DNA of 12,116 nt, taken from NCBI GenBank assembly GCA_005888075.1, contig VBKD01000041.1, forward strand, positions 1 through 12,116, written 5' to 3'. Below, piece after piece: positions 7,232 through 12,116 of the stretch. The first letter of the stretch is position 1. Each line of letters begins with the position of its first letter. This DNA is from Chloroflexota bacterium. GTDB taxonomy: Bacteria > Chloroflexota > Dormibacteria > Dormibacterales > Dormibacteraceae. The notes under the pieces were generated by a model. It searched no databases. It had not been told where the DNA came from and saw only the letters and a program-made list of their open reading frames with translations. Both the position numbers and the translations under genes were made by a program.

Positions 7232-7261
7232 GGAGGGCGAAGGTAGAATCTTCGCGCCTCC
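7232..7261 (+). terminator. Inverted repeat after the coiled-coil gene, enclosing the PBP -10 box
   Basis: GGAGG-GCGAAG (7232-7242) pairs with CTTCGC-G-CCTCC (7250-7261), leaving one bulged G at 7256 and a 7-nt loop GTAGAAT. That is 11 base pairs starting 13 nt after the upstream stop codon. There is no T-run, so a standard intrinsic terminator is not proven. It may instead be a repressor operator, since the loop is the predicted -10 box of the next gene. Confidence 0.5.
7244..7249 (+). promoter_or_regulatory. Predicted -10 box of the PBP gene
   Basis: TAGAAT matches the sigma-A -10 consensus at 5 of 6 positions. Transcription would start near 7256, giving a leader of about 12 nt without a Shine-Dalgarno site before the ATG at 7268. 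No clear -35 is seen. Confidence 0.5.
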
Positions 7262-7267
7262 CAAATC

Positions 7268-9460
7268 ATGTCTCGAAATAATCCAGAGAAGATCAAAACC
7301 AAGGGCGGCCACCGCCCCCGCGCCCGGATCCACGCGGGTTGGTCGCCCATCGGCCAGAAGATGCGGCGGGCCACCGTCCTGCGAGGGCTCGGCGTCCTGC
7401 TTGCGATCCTGCTGGTAGTCGGTTTCGCCGCCGACGCATACGCGCAGTCCTTCTTCGAGAGCCTGCCTTCGATCCAGGGCCTGGACAGCGCCGCGTTCGC
7501 GGGTGACACGGTGATCACCGACAACAGTGGCGCGGTGATCCTCGCCGACGTCGGCAACCAGGGCAACCACCGCCTGGCCGTGAGGCTGAAAGACGTGAAC
7601 CCGATCATGATCCAGGCCACGGTCGCGATTGAGGACAGGGGTTTCTACTCCAACCCTGGCTTCGACGTCGTGGGCATCGTCCGAGCCGCGCTCGACAATA
7701 TTCGCGCCGGTCATGTCGTCGGTGGTGGCAGCACCATCACGCAGCAGCTGGCCAAGCAGCAGTTCCTGACGCCGGACCAGACGGCCAGCCGAAAGGTCAA
7801 AGAGCTCGCCCTTGCCTACGAGCTGAGCCAGACCTACAGCAAAGACCAGATCATGGAGCTCTATCTGAACAAGAGCTTCTATGGCTCGCAGTCATATGGC
7901 GTCGAGGCGGCCGCCGAGAGCTACTTCCATATCCCGGCCGCGAAGCTCGACCTCGCGCAGGCGTCAGTTCTCGCCGGCCTGCCGCAGGCGCCCACCGAAT
8001 GGAACCCGGTCCTGCATCCCGAGGCGGCCAAGCTCCGTCAAACCGAAGTGTTGCGCGCCATGGTCCGCTCCAACTTCGTCACCCAAGAGGACATGGACAA
8101 GGCGCTCGCCGAAAAGCTCACCTTCAACGCGCCGATCAACAGCTTCACTGCGCCTCACTTCATCGACTACGTGCTGGTCGAGCTGCGACAGCTGGGCTTC
8201 CAGCCGGGCCTCCAGCAGCTCAACGTCAAGACCACCCTCTCGTATCACATGCAGCAGGTCGGCGAGTCGATCGTCAGCAGCAACCTTTCCAAGAACCTGT
8301 GGCGCGATAAGACCGGCGTTCTTTCCTCAGGCCTGGTGGCGGAGGATCCGAGGACCGGCTCGATCCTTGCCATGGTGGGCTCGCCGAACTACAACTCCGA
8401 TGGCGGCCAGATCAACTACACGACCATCCCTCGGAACATGGGCTCGTCGATGAAGCCGTACACGTATGGCGCGGTGATCAACGCGCGCGCGGCAACCGTG
8501 GACACGCCCGTGTACGACGGACCGAGCCCCCTGGTCTACAAGGATGCGTACAGCTCGACTCCGTTCTACAACTACGACCACAAGACCCACGGCACCCTGC
8601 CGCTCAAGAAGGCGATGGGCAACTCGTTGAACATCCCCGCCGTGAAGGTGGAGCTTTCGATTGGCGTGCCGGCCGTGCTGTCCTACATGCGGAACCTCGG
8701 CCTCAACCCGCGCATACCGGACGGCTCCCTCCCGAGCGGTTACCGGCTCGGCAACCTCAACGAGTACGGCCCGTCACTCACGTTGGGTGGCTATCCGGTC
8801 ACGCTGCTGGAGCACACATCGGGCATCGCGACTTACGCCGATATGGGCGTCTATCACGCGCCTGAGTCAATCGTGCAGGTGACCGACTCCCATGGTCAGG
8901 TCCTGTACCAGACCCATCCCGACCAGCGCGCACGACTGGCGCTCGACCCCGCGGTCGCCTACATCATGGCCCAGATCATGTCCGACGACCAGAACCGATG
9001 CTTGATCTTCGGATGCAACAGCGCGCTGCACTGGCCGGACCGCATCGTCGCGGCCAAGACCGGCACCACCGACAACTTCAAAGACGCCGTCACAATCGCC
9101 TTCACGCCCGACCTGGCGGTGGCCCTGTGGGTGGGGGACATCAAGGACAACAGCCACGTGATGGTTCAGAACTCCGACGGTGTCTATGTCGCCTCGCCAG
9201 CCGTTCACGACTTCGTGTCGAATGCCCTCGCCGGGGTACCGGGCACCAACTGGTACACAGCGCCGCCCGGAGTCGTGGCGGGACCCAACAACAGCTGGTA
9301 CCTCACCGACACCAAGAGCATCCCCCGGCTGCCCGGCGACAATCCGCCAAGCCCGAGCCCGACCACGCCCCAGTACGTGGTGCCGCCAGATCCCGGCACC
9401 GGCCCCGTGCTCGGGCCCGCATGCCCGTCGCCCTCGCTGCTTCCTCCTTTCTGCCACTAA
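7268..9460 (+). CDS. Class A penicillin-binding protein (bifunctional transglycosylase/transpeptidase)
   Basis: This 730-residue enzyme polymerises lipid II into glycan strands and cross-links the peptides on the outer face of the membrane. A basic cytosolic N-terminus (1-36) is followed by a signal-anchor helix (about 37-57). The GT51 domain shows ED-R-GFY with catalytic E122, then GGSTITQQLAK, RKVKELALAYELSQ and the IMELYLNKSFYG motif. The transpeptidase domain has all three active-site motifs: S393-S-M-K396, S453-L-N455 and K597-T-G-T600. Two cysteines (RCLIFGC) precede KTGT. The last 45 or so residues are rich in proline and end FCH, a likely cell-wall-spanning tail. The usual His of the EDRxFYxHxG motif is Asn here (EDRGFYSNPG), a change also found in related phyla. 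ATG 7268 lies 12 nt after the predicted start site; an inner ATG (residue 32) would drop the basic region. The gene appears to be a single unit with its own promoter. Confidence 0.96.
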   Translation: MSRNNPEKIKTKGGHRPRARIHAGWSPIGQKMRRATVLRGLGVLLAILLVVGFAADAYAQSFFESLPSIQGLDSAAFAGDTVITDNSGAVILADVGNQGNHRLAVRLKDVNPIMIQATVAIEDRGFYSNPGFDVVGIVRAALDNIRAGHVVGGGSTITQQLAKQQFLTPDQTASRKVKELALAYELSQTYSKDQIMELYLNKSFYGSQSYGVEAAAESYFHIPAAKLDLAQASVLAGLPQAPTEWNPVLHPEAAKLRQTEVLRAMVRSNFVTQEDMDKALAEKLTFNAPINSFTAPHFIDYVLVELRQLGFQPGLQQLNVKTTLSYHMQQVGESIVSSNLSKNLWRDKTGVLSSGLVAEDPRTGSILAMVGSPNYNSDGGQINYTTIPRNMGSSMKPYTYGAVINARAATVDTPVYDGPSPLVYKDAYSSTPFYNYDHKTHGTLPLKKAMGNSLNIPAVKVELSIGVPAVLSYMRNLGLNPRIPDGSLPSGYRLGNLNEYGPSLTLGGYPVTLLEHTSGIATYADMGVYHAPESIVQVTDSHGQVLYQTHPDQRARLALDPAVAYIMAQIMSDDQNRCLIFGCNSALHWPDRIVAAKTGTTDNFKDAVTIAFTPDLAVALWVGDIKDNSHVMVQNSDGVYVASPAVHDFVSNALAGVPGTNWYTAPPGVVAGPNNSWYLTDTKSIPRLPGDNPPSPSPTTPQYVVPPDPGTGPVLGPACPSPSLLPPFCH

Positions 9461-9461
9461 C

Positions 9462-9499
9462 CGCGATGTAGGCGCCGGCTCGGCGTCCCTACAATCGCG
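9462..9499 (+). terminator. Long hairpin after the PBP gene, overlapping the tig promoter
   Basis: Starting two bases after the PBP stop, CGCGAT-GTAGG-CGCCG pairs with CGGCG-(tc)-CCTAC-(a)-ATCGCG around a GCT loop: 16 base pairs with two small bulges. It is the strongest hairpin I found. It has no T-run after it, so it may be a U-less terminator of a GC-rich genome. Its right arm contains the TACAAT -10 box of tig, so terminator and promoter are superimposed. Confidence 0.6.
9490..9495 (+). promoter_or_regulatory. Predicted -10 box of tig
   Basis: TACAAT ends 7 nt before the GTG at 9503, so transcription would begin at or next to the start codon. No ribosome-binding site is present, which agrees with a leaderless message. 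The -35 region is not convincing. Confidence 0.55.
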
Positions 9500-9502
9500 T
9501 GA

Positions 9503-10810
9503 GTGTCCTCCAACCTCTCTGTCTTGACTGAGCAGCTGCCCAAGAGCCAGGTGGGCATGACGATCGAGGTCCCGGCAGAGGTTGTGGACGCGACATACGA
9601 AAAGGTGCTCAACCGTCTGGCGTCGCGGGCGAAGATCGAAGGTTTCCGCCCAGGTCGCGCGCCTCGCGCCCTTGTCGAAGCGCGGATCGGTCCTGCCGTG
9701 CTGCGCGAAGAGGTCGTGGACACGATGGTGCCGGAGGTGCTGCGCCAGGCGCTCGACGAAAAGTCCATCGATCCGATCGACAACCCGGACGTTGAGGTCC
9801 TGGAGCTCGAGCGCGGCAGGCCCGCGAAGTTGAAGGCGACGATCAGCGTCATGCCTGAGGTGACTCTTGCGGACGTTCGGTCCCTTCGTCCCGACCTCCA
9901 CGGCCACGAAGTCACCGACGAGATGCTCGAGCGGCGCCTCGAGGAGCTAAGAGACCCGATGGCGGAGATCACACCGGTCGAGCGCGAGGTCCGCACGGGA
10001 GACATCGCGGTCATCGACGTCGAGGTCGAAGCCGACGGACAGATCGTGGAGTCCGAGTCGCGCAAGTCGATGGAGGCCGAGGTCAAGGACGGCGTTCTTC
10101 TGCCAGAGCTGGCCGCGGTTCTACCGGGCACGTTTGTCGACGAGACCCGCGAGGCGAGCGTCACATTTCCCGATAACTACAGCAGCCCTCAGCTCGCGGG
10201 CAAGCAGGCGACCATCCGGGTCACTGTCCGCGGAGTGAAGGAAAAGATGCTTCCTGTGCTGGACGACGCGCTGGCGAAGATCCTGAGCAACGGTGCGCAT
10301 GAGACGGCGGAGTCATACAGGCAGTCGGTGCGCGAAGAGTTGGAGGAGTCCGTTCGGGCCATGGAAAAGTTGGAGCGCGAGCAGGAGGTGGTCAGGGCGC
10401 TGGTCGACGCCTCCAGCGTCGAGGTTCCGCAGACCCTGGTCGACCGGGAGCTGACCAGCCAGCTGGAGGCGCTCGAGCGGACGCTCAATCGCCAGGGCTT
10501 GAAGTTGGAGCGCTACCTGCAGTACCTCGGCAAATCGATCGATCAGTGGATGGAGGACGAGAGACCTGCGGCCGAAGCGCGACTGAAGATCGACCTCGTG
10601 CTGGGGGAGTTCGCCAAGCGCGAGGGACTGGAGCCGTCCGACGACGAGATCCATGAGTTCATCGAAGAGGAAACCGCCAAGGACGACGAGCTGAAAGGAA
10701 AGGCCGCCGAGATCATCAGGAGCCGCAGCGGCCACAGCTACTACGCGTCGCGGCTCAGGCGGTTGAGGGTGCTGAAGCGGCTACTTGAAGTCGCCGAAGC
10801 CGGCTCTTGA
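9503..10810 (+). CDS. tig: Trigger factor (ribosome-associated chaperone and prolyl isomerase)
   Basis: Trigger factor binds near the ribosomal exit tunnel and shields nascent chains. The 435-residue product has the three expected parts: an N-terminal ribosome-binding domain with the signature loop GFRPGRAP (residues 47-54), an FKBP-like isomerase domain (about 150-245, beginning EREVRTGDIAVIDVEV), and a long helical C-terminal chaperone domain (about 250-430). The length is normal for the family. GTG 9503 gives MSSNLSVLTEQL; it has no Shine-Dalgarno site, but TACAAT lies 7 nt upstream. The gene is followed after 34 nt by clpP, the classical tig-clpP-clpX order that links folding with degradation. 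No missing segment is apparent. Confidence 0.96.
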   Translation: MSSNLSVLTEQLPKSQVGMTIEVPAEVVDATYEKVLNRLASRAKIEGFRPGRAPRALVEARIGPAVLREEVVDTMVPEVLRQALDEKSIDPIDNPDVEVLELERGRPAKLKATISVMPEVTLADVRSLRPDLHGHEVTDEMLERRLEELRDPMAEITPVEREVRTGDIAVIDVEVEADGQIVESESRKSMEAEVKDGVLLPELAAVLPGTFVDETREASVTFPDNYSSPQLAGKQATIRVTVRGVKEKMLPVLDDALAKILSNGAHETAESYRQSVREELEESVRAMEKLEREQEVVRALVDASSVEVPQTLVDRELTSQLEALERTLNRQGLKLERYLQYLGKSIDQWMEDERPAAEARLKIDLVLGEFAKREGLEPSDDEIHEFIEEETAKDDELKGKAAEIIRSRSGHSYYASRLRRLRVLKRLLEVAEAGS

Positions 10811-10838
10811 CGGAATCGGGGTACCCCGTGTCTAGAAT
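10807..10838 (+). promoter_or_regulatory. Predicted clpP promoter
   Basis: TAGAAT (10833-10838) ends 6 nt before the GTG start of clpP, implying a leaderless transcript. TTGACG (10807-10812), a 5/6 match to the -35 box, overlaps the tig stop, but the spacer is 20 nt, longer than the usual 17. The long spacer containing a palindrome could mean that a protein helps or hinders the polymerase here. Confidence 0.5.
10817..10828. repeat. 12-bp perfect palindrome between tig and clpP
   Basis: CGGGGTACCCCG is fully self-complementary and lies 6 nt after the tig stop, between a TTGACG and the TAGAAT of the clpP promoter. As RNA it could form only a short stem. It could be an operator for clpP control or a weak terminator remnant. 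It does not resemble the ClgR or CtsR operators as I know them. Confidence 0.5.
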
Positions 10839-10844
10839 GACCTT

Positions 10845-11531
10845 GTGCGCGACATGAAAGACATTCAGCAGCCGTCCAGCTACCTCGTCCCGATGGTTGT
10901 CGAGAACACGGGCCGCGGCGAGCGTGCCTTCGACATCTACTCGCGACTCCTGAAGGAGCGCATCGTCTTCATTGGGACGCCGATCGACGACCAGGTCGCC
11001 AACCTCGTCGTCGCCCAGCTCCTGTTCTTGCAGTCGGAGGACCCCGAAAAAGAGGTCGCTCTGTACATCAACAGCCCTGGCGGTCAGGTGACCGCGGGCC
11101 TCGCGATCTACGACACCATGCAGTACGTGCGTCCGCCGGTCTCGACCATCTGCATCGGCATGGCCTACTCGATGGCCGCGGTGCTGCTGGCGGGCGGCGC
11201 CGCCGGCAAGCGCTTCGCGCTGCCCCACGCCAACATCCTCATCCACCAGCCGTGGGGCGGGATGCAGGGCCAGGCGAGCGATATCCAGATCCACGCCAAG
11301 GAAATCCTCCGCACCCGCGAGCAGCTGAACCAGATCCTGGCCAGGCACACGGGCCAGAAGATCGAGAAGGTTTCGCAGGACACGGAGCGTGACTACTTCC
11401 TGACGTCTGAGGCTGCCAAGGAGTACGGGCTGATCGACGACATCATCCTCACTCCGACCAAATTTGGCGAGAAAGACAAAGAGAAGGAAAGAGAAAAAGA
11501 GAAAGAGAAGGAGAAGGTCACCGCCGGATGA
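10845..11531 (+). CDS. clpP: ATP-dependent Clp protease proteolytic subunit ClpP
   Basis: ClpP forms the barrel-shaped serine protease that degrades proteins fed by ClpX. The catalytic triad is present with E. coli spacing: S109 (in GMAYSMA), H134 (LIHQPWGG) and D183 (DTERDYFL). The core ends near residue 207. A tail of about 20 residues follows in which Lys and Glu alternate (EKDKEKEREKEK...), which is not usual for ClpP and is coded by a pure-purine stretch. GTG 10845 lies 6 nt after TAGAAT with no ribosome site; ATG 10854 is the alternative. The stop overlaps the next start as ATGA, so the small zinc protein is coupled to it. Only one ClpP is seen here, whereas many actinobacteria carry clpP1-clpP2 before clpX. 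Confidence 0.97.
   Translation: MRDMKDIQQPSSYLVPMVVENTGRGERAFDIYSRLLKERIVFIGTPIDDQVANLVVAQLLFLQSEDPEKEVALYINSPGGQVTAGLAIYDTMQYVRPPVSTICIGMAYSMAAVLLAGGAAGKRFALPHANILIHQPWGGMQGQASDIQIHAKEILRTREQLNQILARHTGQKIEKVSQDTERDYFLTSEAAKEYGLIDDIILTPTKFGEKDKEKEREKEKEKEKVTAG
11469..11517 (+). repeat. Purine-only (GA)-rich tract coding the ClpP Lys/Glu tail
   Basis: Apart from one C at 11477, this 49-base stretch contains only A and G, built of GAGAAA / GAGAAG-like units. It codes the alternating Lys/Glu tail of ClpP. Such tracts can vary in length by slippage. Its 3' end (GAAGG, about 10 nt before the ATG at 11528) can also act as the ribosome-binding site of the following gene. Confidence 0.8.
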
Positions 11532-11722
11532 TCTTTCGACGCAAGAGCAAGAGCGGCGAGATCAAAAGGCACCGGCCGAAATGCTCGTTCTGCGGCAAGC
11601 AGCAGGGCGAGAGAGGGATCCGACTCGTCGCCGGCTCTGGCGTCTATATCTGCAGTGAATGTATAAGCCTTGCCAACGAGATTCTCTGGGGCCATAATCC
11701 CCCGGCGCCCGCTTCGTCTTAA
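11528..11722 (+). CDS. Stand-alone ClpX-type zinc-binding domain protein
   Basis: This 64-residue protein is a free copy of the ClpX N-terminal C4 zinc domain. The ligands are C19-x2-C22 and C42-x2-C45, and the segment from KCSFCGK to NEIL shares about 20 of 36 positions with the same region of the ClpX encoded just downstream, including LVAG.GV.IC..CI.L. It has a basic head (MIFRRKSKSGEIKRHRPK) and a short Pro/Ala/Ser tail, and no AAA+ part. It overlaps the clpP stop by 4 nt (ATGA) and ends 13 nt before clpX. In ClpX this domain dimerises and binds adaptors and some substrates. A role as adaptor, competitor or heterodimer partner of ClpX is therefore a reasonable inference, not shown. It looks like a duplication product rather than a fragment, since its frame, start and stop are intact. 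Confidence 0.85.
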   Translation: MIFRRKSKSGEIKRHRPKCSFCGKQQGERGIRLVAGSGVYICSECISLANEILWGHNPPAPASS

Positions 11723-11735
11723 TGTCTAGGGACCA

Positions 11736-12116
11736 ATGAACGAAAGAGAAGACCGCCGACGCTACACGCGCTGTTCTTTTTGTGGCAAAGGCCAGGACCA
11801 GGTGCGCAAACTGGTCGCCGGGCCCGGCGTGTTCATCTGCGACCAGTGCATCGACCTCTGCCAGGAGGTCCTCGAGGATGACAACCGGTCTGCGGGTCAG
11901 AAGAAGCAAAAGACAGGCTTCATCCCCAACCCGAAGACCATCTGTGCGGCTCTCGACCAATATGTGATCGGCCAGGAGCGGGCGAAGAAGGTCCTGTCGG
12001 TGCAGGTCTACAACCACTACAAGCGAATCTCGGCGTCGAAATCGGTGGGCGATGTGGAACTGACGAAGTCGAACGTCTTGCTGGTCGGCCCGACCGGGTG
12101 CGGCAAGACGTATCTC
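11736..12116 (+). CDS. clpX: ATP-dependent Clp protease ATP-binding subunit ClpX (3' end outside window)
   Basis: ClpX is the AAA+ unfoldase that recognises, unfolds and threads substrates into ClpP. The first 127 residues are visible. They begin with the C4 zinc-binding domain (C13, C16, C35, C38), then a linker, the IPNPKTICAALDQYVIGQE entry to the AAA+ module, and the Walker A motif GPTGCGKT (118-125), after which the window ends. The Ser-to-Cys form of Walker A (GCGKTYL) is the version found in actinobacterial ClpX. ATG 11736 has AGGG a few bases upstream; an earlier ATG at 11723 meets a stop after five codons. The gene follows the small zinc protein by 13 nt and is probably in the clpP operon. 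Confidence 0.96.
   Translation, partial: MNEREDRRRYTRCSFCGKGQDQVRKLVAGPGVFICDQCIDLCQEVLEDDNRSAGQKKQKTGFIPNPKTICAALDQYVIGQERAKKVLSVQVYNHYKRISASKSVGDVELTKSNVLLVGPTGCGKTYL

Noticed and set aside
8867..9907. Long minus-strand open frame spanning the PBP end and the tig start
   Set aside because: It crosses two well-supported genes and an intergenic region with a promoter, and gives a low-complexity Arg/Gly/His-rich product.
10817..10828. Rho-independent terminator of tig
   Set aside because: The palindrome gives only a very short RNA stem and has no T-run; it is reported as a repeat or possible operator instead.
11528..11722. The small zinc protein as a frameshifted start of clpX
   Set aside because: clpX downstream has its own complete zinc domain and start, so the upstream copy is a separate gene rather than a broken one.

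Overview
The window looks like chromosomal DNA from a GC-rich bacterium of the Actinomycetota / Chloroflexota / Dormibacterota side of the tree. The reasons are: a sufR-led suf operon that includes a Rieske ferredoxin, a ClpX Walker A loop reading GPTGCGKTYL, a class A penicillin-binding protein with a proline-rich tail, and several genes that appear to be leaderless GTG starts placed 6-7 nt after a TANNNT -10 box. The exact phylum is inference. No mobile element, tRNA, rRNA or CRISPR array was seen.

Left part (about 1-4318, minus strand): an iron-sulphur cluster assembly operon transcribed leftwards in the order sufR - sufC - sufB - sufD - Rieske ferredoxin. The junctions are all tight (8-nt, 1-nt and 8-nt overlaps and one 2-nt gap). 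The operon probably continues past the window edge, where sufS/sufU would be expected. SufC (ATPase), SufB and SufD (scaffold) carry the residues needed for function. SufR has three cysteines suited to holding a cluster and so can sense Fe-S supply.

Middle (4319-7218): a 64-bp divergent intergenic region holds a perfect inverted repeat containing CAAC-N6-GTTG, the known SufR operator pattern, flanked by two outward-facing -10 boxes. Rightwards lies a three-gene set: a secreted, C-terminally membrane-anchored propeller-like protein, an MFS transporter, and a coiled-coil protein with an internal repeat. None has a recognised specific function. Their position opposite sufR suggests they may also respond to SufR.

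Right part (7219-12116, plus strand): a class A PBP for peptidoglycan synthesis, then the protein quality-control cluster tig - clpP - small zinc protein - clpX, with clpX cut by the window end. Between clpP and clpX, where many actinobacteria have clpP2, sits a 64-residue stand-alone copy of the ClpX zinc-binding domain, coupled to clpP by an ATGA overlap. ClpP carries an unusual Lys/Glu-repeat tail. These two features are the most novel-looking content of the window. The short gaps before the PBP, tig and clpP genes each combine an inverted repeat just after the upstream stop codon with a -10 box for the next gene.

No stretch longer than about 65 bases is without a predicted gene.
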